A stretch of DNA of 64,000 nt, from the NCBI RefSeq assembly GCF_002335745.1, contig NZ_NIST01000001.1, forward strand, positions 3,338,390 to 3,402,389. Direction: 5' to 3'. A model generated the notes under the pieces. It had not been told where the DNA came from, ran no database searches, and saw only the letters and a program-made list of their open reading frames with translations. Below, piece by piece: positions 43,866 to 52,976 of the stretch. The position numbers were made by a program, and so were the translations under genes. Origin of the DNA: Evansella halocellulosilytica. Lineage in GTDB: Bacteria; Bacillota; Bacilli; Bacillales; Salisediminibacteriaceae. The stretch's first letter is position 1. Every line of letters starts with the position of its first letter.

Positions 43866-45104
43866 GTGCTTACCATTTCGATAGAAAGACGTAATTTGCT
43901 GATCATGGCGATAGCAAATTTTTTTGTTGCTGCAAGTGCTACGATGGTGTTACCATTTTTGTCTTTATATATAGAAACGTTTGGCAACTTTTCAGATGCG
44001 TATGTCCAACGATGGGCAGGGTTTGTTTTTGGTATTACATTTTTAGTTGCCTTTGCTGTGTCACCACTATGGGGCAGATTTGGGGATAAATTCGGAAGAA
44101 AGAAAATCTTAATCATTACAGGTTATGGGATAGGTCTATCAATCTTTCTTATGGGCTATGTTGAGTCTGTATGGGGATTATTTTTCTTACGTTTTTTCAT
44201 GGGAATTGTCACTGGATTTATTCCGATGTCAATGGCATTAATATCGACGCAAACAAGAAAAGAGGCTGCAGGAAGAGTGCTTGGAACTTTACAAATGGGT
44301 ACTGTTTCAGGCGGGTTATTTGGTCCCTTAATTGGTGGGGCATTAGCAGATCATTTCGGATTTACGTACACATTTATTATTACCGCAATCATAATAGGAC
44401 TGGCGACAACACTAGTAGTCGTAGGAATTAAAGAGACAATCATAAAAGAAAATGAATCCAGTCAGGAAAAACGAAGTATGAAAGAAGTCATAGGCTTTAT
44501 CTTTAAAACGCCAATGCTTGTTATGGTAATGATTGTTTCATTAATTGTTCAGACAGCTAATTTTAGTATCCAACCACAGCTTGCTTTATACGTTAATCAA
44601 TTACTTGCTGCTGAAAATATTGCTTTCTTAGCTGGCCTTGCTTTTTCTGTCACGGGTTTAGGTAACTTAATTGCAACTAGGTCATGGGGAAGTCTAGGTG
44701 ATCGTATCGGACATGAAAAAGTCCTGATTATATGTGTTTTTCTCGGTGGACTCTTATTTTTACCACAAGCTTTTGTCACAAATATATGGCAGCTTATTAT
44801 ATTACGCTTTTTATTTGGCATTCAAATAGGAGGTATTATTCCATGTGCAACAGCGTATATTCGACGTAAAGCCCCGTTATCTATTCAAGGTGAAGTGTTA
44901 GGGTATAATCAGAGCTTCCGTTTTTTAGGAAATGTGCTTGGGCCTGTCATAGGCGGAATTATTTCCGGATCCTTTTCAATAGCTGTCGTATTTTACTTTT
45001 CATCAACGTTGTTTATCATTGCTGCTTTATTAATATTGATTATTACGTTAAAAAGCCGGCAAATAATGAAAGGTTCAGAAAGTGAAATGTCAAACATCTC
45101 CTAA
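43866..45104 (+). CDS. MFS multidrug-type exporter (DHA1, 12 helices)
   Basis: The 412-aa protein has about twelve membrane helices. The loop 2-3 signature is GRFGDKFGRKKIL, a second copy at loop 8-9 is GSLGDRIGHEKVL, and the antiporter motif C appears as GTVSGGLFGPLIGGAL. This pattern marks drug:proton antiporters of the Bmr/TetA type. The start is uncertain: GTG at 43866 lies within the AGAAGG region and an ATT at 43875 is better spaced. The gene lies between long inverted repeats with no regulator. Confidence 0.82.
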   Translation: MLTISIERRNLLIMAIANFFVAASATMVLPFLSLYIETFGNFSDAYVQRWAGFVFGITFLVAFAVSPLWGRFGDKFGRKKILIITGYGIGLSIFLMGYVESVWGLFFLRFFMGIVTGFIPMSMALISTQTRKEAAGRVLGTLQMGTVSGGLFGPLIGGALADHFGFTYTFIITAIIIGLATTLVVVGIKETIIKENESSQEKRSMKEVIGFIFKTPMLVMVMIVSLIVQTANFSIQPQLALYVNQLLAAENIAFLAGLAFSVTGLGNLIATRSWGSLGDRIGHEKVLIICVFLGGLLFLPQAFVTNIWQLIILRFLFGIQIGGIIPCATAYIRRKAPLSIQGEVLGYNQSFRFLGNVLGPVIGGIISGSFSIAVVFYFSSTLFIIAALLILIITLKSRQIMKGSESEMSNIS

Positions 45105-45157
45105 AAGTCATGATAGAATAATAGGTAGGCCTGATTTATATTAAGGGGTGTAAGAGT

Positions 45158-45328
45158 ATGGTTTTGACGGAAAAAGAAAAGATGCTATTAATCCGATTGT
45201 TAAAAAAAGAAAAGAGAAAAGTTTTTGGACTAAAGGAAGATAAAAACGATGTAAACCAGTTATTAGAAAAGTTAGAACAAAACAAACGTAATACAAAGGT
45301 AAATAAAGTTGATCCATCAAAATTGTAA
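45158..45328 (+). CDS. Small charged hypothetical protein, 56 aa
   Basis: The protein is helical and highly charged (MVLTEKEKMLLIRLLKKEKR, then QLLEKLEQNKRNTK). AAGGGG lies nine bases before the ATG. It follows the exporter gene by 53 bp and stops just before the right inverted repeat. No family recognised. Confidence 0.55.
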   Translation: MVLTEKEKMLLIRLLKKEKRKVFGLKEDKNDVNQLLEKLEQNKRNTKVNKVDPSKL

Positions 45329-45340
45329 AAAAATACTTTT

Positions 45341-45483
45341 GCGACGAGCAAACAAAGTGGCGCAGGAGCACTGTTTTTCTGCGACGAGTAACCGCAGGAG
45401 CAACGAGCGATTCTTCGCTGAATTCTCTACGAGCTGCTTCGACGCATTCTCTTCTTCGATTAATCTTGCAGAGGAAGAAGCAC
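45341..45483 (-). repeat. Right arm of the long inverted repeat
   Basis: Reverse complement of 43306-43440 at about 90-95% by eye, carrying one complete family-B hairpin unit at 45379-45401 and one degenerate unit at 45341-45369. Confidence 0.8.
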
Positions 45484-45504
45484 AGTATACCTTCCAACTA
45501 TTCG

Positions 45505-45583
45505 TTACTTTTAAAGAGATCTCACGAATACAACCTTTAAAGGAATTTTCACACAGGCATAGCCTGTGGTTTACAAAGAATAT
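45505..45583 (+). repeat. Dispersed repeat family C, copy 3
   Basis: Contains the perfect hairpin CACAGGC-ATA-GCCTGTG and the left block ACTTTTAAAGAGATCT. It sits directly beside the right arm of the family-B inverted repeat. Confidence 0.7.
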
Positions 45584-45770
45584 AATAATTAGCAAGGGGC
45601 AGTTCACTTAGGACAGCCCTCTTTTTATTTCTCCCTATAAATGTACTTTTATGAATGTGTCACGAAATTTTCATAAGATCGTTCGTTATCTTGTTTATTT
45701 CATTAATAGAACAATGTATACTTTGTTTTGGTATTTGTTAGCACATGTAATTTGAATAGGAGTAATGTCA

Positions 45771-46313
45771 ATGAAATTTTGGAATAAACTTGTCCATCAC
45801 CACGTAAAAACAGTAATAGTCGTAACGGTTATCGTAAATGCACTAGTTGTTGCGTTATCATTTCTTCCAGGTTATGAAGGCCAATTGCCATTCTGGATAA
45901 CCCAATTACCTTTATTAAATGCAATCTTAAACAGCTTTACGTTTATCTTTTTAATTAGTGCACTAATTGCTATTCTTAAAGGGAATGTAATCGTTCACCA
46001 ACGTTTTATTTATTGTGCGTTTAGTACGACAACGGTTTTTCTTCTTTCTTATGTTACATATCACTTTTTAGCGGAATCGACGACTTATGGCGGTTCTGGC
46101 GCAATGGCTGGCTTCTATTATTTTATATTAGTGACCCACATTATTTTGGCTGCGATCATCGTCCCTTTAGCACTCATGAGCTTTTTTACAGGATATAAGG
46201 ATCTTAGGGACACTCATAAAAAATGGGTGAGGTGGACAATGCCATTATGGCTCTATGTAAGTTTAACCGGTGTTATCGTATATCTTTTAATTTCACCATA
46301 TTATACGTATTAA
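45771..46313 (+). CDS. DUF420 membrane protein (YozB/CtaM-like)
   Basis: The 180-aa protein has about five membrane helices with conserved histidines placed within or near them: RFIYCAFSTTTVFLLSYVTYH, FILVTHIILAAIIVPLAL and DTHKKWVRWTMPLWLYVSLTG (quoted in part). This is the DUF420 pattern; CtaM of Staphylococcus is needed for an active terminal oxidase. The ATG at 45771 lies eight bases after AGGAG, better than the ATG two codons before. No oxidase genes are nearby. Confidence 0.85.
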   Translation: MKFWNKLVHHHVKTVIVVTVIVNALVVALSFLPGYEGQLPFWITQLPLLNAILNSFTFIFLISALIAILKGNVIVHQRFIYCAFSTTTVFLLSYVTYHFLAESTTYGGSGAMAGFYYFILVTHIILAAIIVPLALMSFFTGYKDLRDTHKKWVRWTMPLWLYVSLTGVIVYLLISPYYTY

Positions 46314-46355
46314 ATTTCGGAAAAAACCTATATTATATGCATATATTGGTGAAAG

Positions 46356-46386
46356 AGCTGGTCTTTTATGAACCAGCTTTTTTTGT
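46356..46386 (+). terminator. Terminator after the DUF420 gene
   Basis: AGCTGGT (46356-46362) pairs with ACCAGCT (46372-46378) and is followed by T7. The rest of the 410-bp gap to 46724 holds GC-richer sequence with GACGAGTAGGCTTCG and no gene I can support. Confidence 0.8.
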
Positions 46387-46724
46387 TGGGCAGGTAACGA
46401 TTGAGTTAGACCCTGCTGATAGGTTCTCAAAATGGATTTTGTGTCTAGCTCAGCGATGAGCGATTCATGACGAGTAGGCTTCGAGTTGTTTCGCCGGATA
46501 AGCTATAAAGCTTAACTAGCAGTGGAAGAGACAAGGCGATTGCGCTTTTGTTCTTTAGAATAAATAATAACGTTTCCCTGAATCTGCGGTAAGAAAGTAG
46601 ATGAATGGTATATCAACACCATTATTAAGAATTCGGAGTTTTATAAAAGTTTTAATTTTCCTCATATGTCTTCTAGTCGTTGGGTAACCTACTGGCAAGG
46701 TGATATTAGAGGGGAGTATTACAC

Positions 46725-48539
46725 ATGAGAAAGATCATTCGATTAACGATTGCTTTCAGTATCGTTTTATTTTGTGTATTAGGAATATGGTTTTTATCTG
46801 ATCATCCATTACAGCAGCAAACGTCCGAACGAGATGAGTTATCATCAGCGATGACAGAAATAATGGCTGAGGATTTATCTGGGTCTATTGACATGTTCCT
46901 GCACCAAATGGAAGAGGAATTAGAAAGATGGTCTGGAATGGATATGCAAGACGAAAGTACAATTGAAAAATTAGATGATTTTGTTGAGGAACATCCTCAT
47001 ATTGAAGGTTTTGCATTATATGAGCATGGAAAATTAACATATGATGTCGATTTAACAGATGTACCGACAAACCCAAATGAAAAACTAACGAGGTCTAAAG
47101 ATAATGGTATCAAAATGTCTGATCCGTTTATCCATAAAGGTACGAAAAGAATGTATATGGGGAAAGAATTAAACAGTCATCTATTTTTTGCAGAATTGGA
47201 TTTATCATTTATTGAAAATTTTATAAAAGATGTTGCTGCACTAACAGATGCCAATGGGCAATTTTTTATTGGCGATGAGGAAATGAATGTCGGAATGAAT
47301 GAAGAAGAGATGGAAGAAAATTACTCAAGAAAAGAGATACCGGAATTAGGGTGGAGTTTATATGTACAAAGTGAAGAAGATGCACAAGAGTTAGAAGAAG
47401 ATCATTTTAAACAAGGAGAAATTCTAGTTAAATTGAAAGATGGTGTAGACCATCAACAATGGGCTAAAGAACATGATGTTAAAATAATTGATGAGTTCAG
47501 CGATGCTCTGCTTGTAAGAGAAAACGAGCGCACGACAGAATCATTAATGGAAGAATGGGCAGGTGACCCGACAATCATCTATATGGAACCGAATTTTACT
47601 TATACGAAACAGGCAGAACATCCTACGAGGCGAAAACACCGAGGAAATGATACGGTTGATTTATTTGAAAATAATAATGGACCAAATGATGAATTTTACG
47701 ACCCTTATCAGTGGAATTTAGCACAGATACAAACAGAAAAAGGATGGGAAATTTCAGTAGGAGAAGAGGAAGTTCCCATTGCGGTAATTGATAGCGGAGT
47801 TGATCCAGAGCATGTTGACCTTAGTGAAAGAATCATCGATGGGTTTAATGCATTTGAAGGAAGCTCTGCCTATTATGATGAGCACGGTCACGGAACACAT
47901 GTTGCTGGAATCGCAGCTGCAACTACGAATAATGAAGACGGTGTAGCTGGGATTTCTTGGAACAACCCAATATTAGCAGTAAAAGTGTTAGATGACAATG
48001 CAGAAGGAAATTCGATGACGATTGCCAAAGGGATTCGTTGGGCAGTGGACAATGGAGCTAAAGTAATGAATTTAAGCTTAGGTGATAGTCATGATTCAGA
48101 GGTAATGTATGAAGCCGTAAAATATGCTTATGAAAATGATGTTGTGATGATCGCAGCTTCAGGTAATGAAAATGTGGAAACACCGATGTATCCAGCAGCA
48201 TATGAAGAAGTATTAACTGTAGCAGCAACAGATGCTTACGAAGAAAAAGCGATCTTTTCGAATTTCGGAAATCATATTGATGTTAGTGCACCAGGAGAAC
48301 ATATTCCGAGCACGTATCCTAATAATGAATATGTCATGATGAGTGGGACATCAATGGCTGCACCTCATGTAGCAGGACTTGCAGGACTTATACGTTCAGT
48401 GAACCCGGATTTGTCAAATAATGAGGTATATGAACTGATTCGATCGACTTGTGATGACTTAGGAGATGGCGGAGCTGATCCTTATTTTGGATATGGGAAA
48501 ATTAATATTCAACGCGCTTTAAGTGAGGCTAATTCTTGA
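46725..48539 (+). CDS. Membrane-anchored S8 subtilase with Cache-like N-terminal region
   Basis: The 604-aa protein starts with an uncleaved-looking signal anchor (about residues 5-25). Residues about 30-220 look like an extracellular Cache/PDC sensor: a long helix (MAEDLSGSIDMFLHQMEEEL), then HIEGFALYEHGKLTYDV and FFAELDLSFIENFIKDV followed by LTDANGQFFIGDEE. Residues about 228-300 resemble the subtilase propeptide (GEILVKLKDGVD to IIYMEPNFTY). The protease has D356 (AVIDSGVDP), H389 (GHGTHVAGI) and S543 (SGTSMAAPHVAGL), so it should be active outside the cell. It is a single gene between repeat-rich DNA and a mobile island. Confidence 0.85.
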   Translation: MRKIIRLTIAFSIVLFCVLGIWFLSDHPLQQQTSERDELSSAMTEIMAEDLSGSIDMFLHQMEEELERWSGMDMQDESTIEKLDDFVEEHPHIEGFALYEHGKLTYDVDLTDVPTNPNEKLTRSKDNGIKMSDPFIHKGTKRMYMGKELNSHLFFAELDLSFIENFIKDVAALTDANGQFFIGDEEMNVGMNEEEMEENYSRKEIPELGWSLYVQSEEDAQELEEDHFKQGEILVKLKDGVDHQQWAKEHDVKIIDEFSDALLVRENERTTESLMEEWAGDPTIIYMEPNFTYTKQAEHPTRRKHRGNDTVDLFENNNGPNDEFYDPYQWNLAQIQTEKGWEISVGEEEVPIAVIDSGVDPEHVDLSERIIDGFNAFEGSSAYYDEHGHGTHVAGIAAATTNNEDGVAGISWNNPILAVKVLDDNAEGNSMTIAKGIRWAVDNGAKVMNLSLGDSHDSEVMYEAVKYAYENDVVMIAASGNENVETPMYPAAYEEVLTVAATDAYEEKAIFSNFGNHIDVSAPGEHIPSTYPNNEYVMMSGTSMAAPHVAGLAGLIRSVNPDLSNNEVYELIRSTCDDLGDGGADPYFGYGKINIQRALSEANS

Positions 48540-48664
48540 GAAAATATGAGTCAAATGAGCGGTACCAACGTTAATGATGTATTAGGTGTTCTAAGAAACG
48601 TTTTTATATGATTATTCAGGTAAATATAGTATAATATAGATAAAACCACTCGTGAGGTGATCGT

Positions 48665-50013
48665 GTGTTACGCCCCATTCGTGCAAAACAAGTTGAACTC
48701 GAAATGGTCTCTATCGATCAGTTAGTCCCAGACGACCACTTACTAAGAAAAATTGATGCCACAATTGATTTTTCCTTCATATATGACAAAGTAAAACCTT
48801 ACTACAGTGAAGAACGGTCGCCCACCAATTGATCCGGTTATGCTTTTTAAAATGATGTTTATTGGATACCTTTACGGTATCCGATCTGAAAGACAGTTAG
48901 AAAAAGAAATTGAGACAAATATTGCTTATCGATGGTTTTTAGGATTAAGTCTAACTGATTCGGTTCCTCACCATTCCACCATAAGCTTCAATCGGCATAA
49001 ACGGTTTAAAGAAACAGACATTTTTCAAGAGATATTTGATGAGACCGTTCTTCTGGCTATGAAGCATCGTATGGTTGGCGGGAGAGCTTTATTTACTGAT
49101 TCTACCCACCTTAAAGCCAATGCAAATAAGCGGAAATTCACTAAGAAGACGGTTCAAGTTGAAACACGCGAGTACATAGAAGATCTAAATAAAGCGGTTG
49201 AGGAGGATCGAAAAGCACATGGAAAAAAGCCCTTACCTGAAAGAGAAGAGATGGTAAAAGAAAAAGAGATTAAAGTCAGTACGACAGATAAAGAAAGCGG
49301 CTATATGTTCAGGGATGGAAAGCCCGAAGGGTTCTTTTATTTTAGACCATCGGACAACAGACATGAAATTTAATATTATTACTGATGTTCATTTAACACC
49401 AGGAAATATCCATGATTCCCTGCCGTATTTAAATCAACTGGACCGTCAGATAAAGACATTTGGTTTTAATGTGGAAGCTGTCGGATTAGACGCGGGCTAC
49501 TTAACCATTCCCTTATGTAAAGGGTTAGAAGATCGCCATATTATGGGGGTTATCGCACATCGCCGCTTCAAACCTAAAAAGGGGTATTTGCCAAAGTGGA
49601 AATTTACCTATAACAAAGAGACGGATACTTATACATGCCCTAATGGTAGCACCTTATCTTACGCTACAACGAACCGCGAAGGCTATCGTCAATACCATTC
49701 AAACCCTGCAGAATGTGTAAACTATCCCCTGCTTAACCAATGTACGAAAGCCAAAAATCATAAAAAAGTTCTCACAAGGGATGTATGGGAAGACAGTAAG
49801 GAAAAAGTGAGAGAGCATAGACTTTCCGCAACAGGGAAATTCCTCTATAAAAAAAGAAAAGAAACCATTGAGCGAAGCTTCGCGGATGCCAAACAGCTCC
49901 ACGGGCTTCGCTACTGCCGGTTACGCAGCTTAAAGGGCGCATCAGAACAAGCGTTGATGACAGCGGCAGCACAGAACATAAAAAAGATCGCAAACCACCT
50001 CTCAGCGAGCTAA
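48665..50013 (+). pseudogene. IS1182-family transposase, broken by two frameshifts
   Basis: A DDE transposase gene is readable in three successive frames. Frame one runs MLRPIRAKQVELEMVSIDQL to about 48808. Frame two ([20 protein letters not shown]) runs to about 49345. Frame three ([20 protein letters not shown] to the end, with [19 protein letters not shown]) ends at 50013. Each break fits a single-base insertion, near GAAGAACGG and TTTTAGACC. The protein is otherwise full length, so decay is recent. The ribosome site GAGGTG and a GTG start are intact. Confidence 0.85.
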
Positions 50014-50074
50014 GAGGTGGTTTCGGCCATTCTTCACCGTAGGGTGAGCAAATTCTTCTGACGAAAATAATAAA

Positions 50075-50180
50075 GAGAAACCCGCACTTCTCAAAAAGTG
50101 TGGGTTTCTCGACAATCTGAACAGAAGCTAATCCAGCTTCTGTTCTGGCTGTTGAGAAAGTCATCTCAACAGCCTTTTTT
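50075..50180 (+). repeat. Three consecutive hairpins ending in a terminator
   Basis: Stem 1 pairs GAGAAACCCGCACTT (50075-50089) with AAGTGTGGGTTTCTC. Stem 2 pairs ACAGAAGCT (50121-50129) with AGCTTCTGT. Stem 3 pairs GGCTGTTGAGA (50148-50158) with TCTCAACAGCC (50164-50174) and is followed by T6, a classic intrinsic terminator. The group II intron begins only a few bases later. Confidence 0.8.
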
Positions 50181-50185
50181 CGCGA

Positions 50186-52242
50186 GTGGCAGCACATGTG
50201 CTAAAGGGTGAAAGTCCCGAATGCATCGACTAGCCGGCAAGCATTAGCTGACAGGTAGTGCGTTGACTGTGAAGTAGCGTGCGGAGGATCTGAAGGCAAA
50301 CCTCTGAACAGAGCTGATATCCCATGTTGGCACGAGAGTTGGATGACTGTGCAAGACAACAGAAAGTCCGAATAGTTAGAAACTCAAAGTGTTATGAGGG
50401 CTGGGTTAGAGGGAAAGTACATGATGTGACCCATTGAGATCTCCCTGCTTCCTAAAGTAGGTACTGATGTCACAAGGCTAAGCCAAGGACACAGGATGAG
50501 CTTTAAAGGGAGAAGTCAGAGATCACCATAGTAGTGAAGAAGCACATGCCAAAGACCTACTGGCGACAGTAGCGAGGACAGCACATGAGTGAAACTGTAC
50601 ATAGATACAGTTGCGAACCTATACTCAAAAGGTAGGGATTCGTGCGAAGGGCGTGACCCATAGAAGAACAATGTGAGTAGGCTTACTTATGACTGCGGAA
50701 GTAGACAGAAGCTGGACAAGAGCCAAGGGGGCTGATGCCAGGGTGGAACAGAAGGGTACACCGTCTACCGCCAAATGAGATGCACAAGTTATTGCCGTGA
50801 GCTATCAACCTTGTAGAATCACATTTATATGGGGAAGCAGAAACAAAGGAAGAAGCGAAAGCAATGGCGTAAGGGGAATAACAGATGAAAAGACGTGTAT
50901 GGTACAGTTTGTATGACAAAGTGTACAAGAAAGCGAATCTAGTAAGTGCCTTCTATCAAGTGAAGAAGAATAAAGGTGCACCAGGGGTTGATAAGGTAAC
51001 AATTGAAGGCTATGAAGCAAAGCTGGAGGACAATCTAGAAGTGCTCCAACAGAAGCTAAAAGATAAACAATATCGACCCAAACCTGTTCGACGAAAGATG
51101 ATCGACAAAGATAATGGCAAGAAACAACGTCCACTAGGGATACCAACGGTGGAAGATCGCATCGTACAAGCTTCTCTTCGAAATGTATTGGAACCGATCT
51201 TCGAAGAAGAATTCCTTCCGTGTAGCTATGGTTTTCGGCCCGGAATAAGTGCTCATATGGCTTTAGACAAAGTCACTGAACACTTGAATGCAGGATACCA
51301 TTATGTCATCGATGCCGACTTACAATCCTACTTTGACACGATCCCACATGATAAACTGGAACATCAAATAAGGAAACGAGTGACAGATGGGTCTATAATC
51401 AAACTCATTCACCGTTTTCTCAGAGCAGGTGTCATGGTAGGAGATCGATACGAAGATACCCCTGAGGGAGCTCCGCAGGGTGGCGTGCTAAGTCCATTAC
51501 TTTCGAACATCTACTTACATCAGCTTGATCAACTGATGACTGAGCGAGGTCACCGAATCGTCCGTTTTGCGGATGATTTTATCATTCTTTGTAAAAGTTC
51601 AAAAGGCGCAGAAAGAGTTATGCGAAGTGTCTCAAGATTTCTTGAGGAAGAGCTAAGTCTAACTGTGAATCAAGAAAAGACTAAAGTTGTCAACGCCAAC
51701 AAAGAGCCATTTACATTCTTAGGCTATGAATTCATCGGAGATATTCGAAGAATAGACCCTAAGAAAGAGGCGACATTCAAGGAACGAGTGAAAGAAATGA
51801 CTCGTCGAAACCAAACAGTTGATATTCAACTACTTATCCAAGACAAATTAAATCCATACATTCGAGGTTGGGCAAATTATTTTCGTTATGGAAATGTGAA
51901 GAACAAATTCAAAGTATGGGATAGCTGGATAAGAAGACGGTTACGAATGGTACAACTAAGAAGCTGGAGACATATAAAGAACCTCCACCGCCTTCTGAGA
52001 AGAAAGGGATGGAGGGAAGAAAACCTTAGAGGAATCCGTATGTTTGCTTGGCGAAGTTCCAAAAGTCCAATGGTTCATGCGGCACTAGACAATAAGTTCT
52101 TTTCAGAACTTGGACTCGTTAGTTTATCATCTGTTTATGATGAACGTTATCTCTAAAAGGGATATATGGGAAGAGCCACATGCGAAGATCCGCATGTGTG
52201 TGCTCTGTGAGAGGCGTGGTCAGTAATGGCGACGCCTACTCG
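50186..52242 (+). mobile_element. Group II intron with encoded reverse transcriptase
   Basis: The 5' region contains GGGTGAAAGTCCC (50207-50219), the conserved domain I sequence near the 5' splice site. The 3' region has a domain V-like hairpin (AGAGCC...ATGCGAAGATCCGCAT...GCTC, about 52172-52205) and a domain VI hairpin (AGGCGT...ACGCCT) ending about 52242. The boundaries are estimates; the likely 5' end is GTGGC at 50186. Insertion just after a terminator hairpin is typical of class IIC introns. The long RNA part, 50186-50884, has no gene. Confidence 0.8.
50885..52156 (+). CDS. Group II intron reverse transcriptase/maturase
   Basis: The 423-aa protein has the intron RT blocks: NKGAPGVDKVTI, GIPTVEDRIVQASLRNVL, SYGFRPGISAHMALDKV, APQGGVLSPLLSNIYL and the catalytic RFADDFIILC. 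The maturase domain X (NPYIRGWANYFRYGNVKNK) follows. The C-terminus ends ALDNKFFSELGLVSL as in compact class C-type proteins, with no HNH endonuclease. AAGGGGAATAAC precedes the ATG. All key residues are present, so it is probably functional. Confidence 0.92.
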   Translation: MKRRVWYSLYDKVYKKANLVSAFYQVKKNKGAPGVDKVTIEGYEAKLEDNLEVLQQKLKDKQYRPKPVRRKMIDKDNGKKQRPLGIPTVEDRIVQASLRNVLEPIFEEEFLPCSYGFRPGISAHMALDKVTEHLNAGYHYVIDADLQSYFDTIPHDKLEHQIRKRVTDGSIIKLIHRFLRAGVMVGDRYEDTPEGAPQGGVLSPLLSNIYLHQLDQLMTERGHRIVRFADDFIILCKSSKGAERVMRSVSRFLEEELSLTVNQEKTKVVNANKEPFTFLGYEFIGDIRRIDPKKEATFKERVKEMTRRNQTVDIQLLIQDKLNPYIRGWANYFRYGNVKNKFKVWDSWIRRRLRMVQLRSWRHIKNLHRLLRRKGWREENLRGIRMFAWRSSKSPMVHAALDNKFFSELGLVSLSSVYDERYL

Positions 52243-52447
52243 GTTCAAAAGAATAACAGAGCACAAAGTTTGACTCAATAGGTCATTTATCTACTATTGA
52301 TCTCATTTATGAATGCTCCTCCGAAGAAAATGAAAGGTCAATCAGGTGATTATCCAATTTCATCAACACTTTTTGTTGTGACAAAAACTTCAAGCAACAC
52401 AAATAGAAGAACGTTACCTTTCACGTTTATCGTTTCGACACAGTTTC

Positions 52448-52600
52448 TTACTTTTTCATGGAGCATTGATCTTGATAATGAATAATTAATTGATCGAGCT
52501 CTTTTGAACACTTTATCGTCTTCTCGCAGCTAAGACCATTTCTCTTTGCTAGGTAAAGTAATTCATTTCTTTTCATTTCAATTTGTGTTTTAAGCTCCAT
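52448..52600 (-). CDS. Spo0E-like aspartyl-phosphate phosphatase
   Basis: A 50-aa protein contains NELLYLAKRNGLSCEKTIKC followed by SKELDQLI, the Spo0E family signature (S-x-E-L-D). Members dephosphorylate Spo0A-phosphate and so delay sporulation; some act on other regulators. Size is small but within the range of the family. The ATG at 52600 follows CGGAGTG. It lies just outside the group II intron, on the opposite strand. Identification rests on the motif and helix-pair pattern. Confidence 0.75.
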   Translation of the reverse strand: MELKTQIEMKRNELLYLAKRNGLSCEKTIKCSKELDQLIIHYQDQCSMKK

Positions 52601-52712
52601 ATGAACACTCCGTGGCACGACTTTTTATCATTATCGGACAATCTTGAGGAAAGTGGAATAGATTCCTAAAAACTAGTCAAAATGATTTTTTATACAACAT
52701 ATTTCGACAGCT

Positions 52713-52847
52713 TTAGTAGTCAATTTCTTCAATGTTTTTCGGTTGTGTATCTCTTTGTTCAGGAATGTAAACTTGATAATGCATTTTTTTTGCCTTGTGC
52801 TGCTTAGAATGACTTTGCAATTTTGCTTTCGTTAATTTATATTTCAA
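52713..52847 (-). CDS. Small basic hypothetical protein, 44 aa
   Basis: A short frame reads MKYKLTKAKLQSHSKQHKAK and ends NIEEIDY, starting from TTG at 52847, ten bases after AAGAAAGGAG. The strong ribosome site is the main support. No family recognised; it could be a chance frame. Confidence 0.35.
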   Translation of the reverse strand: MKYKLTKAKLQSHSKQHKAKKMHYQVYIPEQRDTQPKNIEEIDY

Positions 52848-52976
52848 TGTAACAACACTCCTTTCTTTAAGAGGATGTTCAAAATGTCCGGCAGTAATAG
52901 CTTGAACACGCACTTAATTATATTTTGAACGATTTCTGCCAAATTATCATTGAAGGAATCGAAATGGAGTGAATTT

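Noticed and set aside
45141..45611. Overlapping frames of about 100 residues on both strands near 45.3 kb
   Set aside because: They read through inverted-repeat and repeat-C DNA; only the 56-aa gene at 45158 has a ribosome site.
49772..50197. 141-residue minus-strand frame over the end of the IS1182 element
   Set aside because: It is the reverse reading of the transposase end and hairpins, with no similarity or ribosome site.
52297..52485. 62-residue plus-strand frame after the group II intron
   Set aside because: It has no ribosome site, an unbiased composition, and overlaps the better-supported Spo0E-like gene on the other strand.
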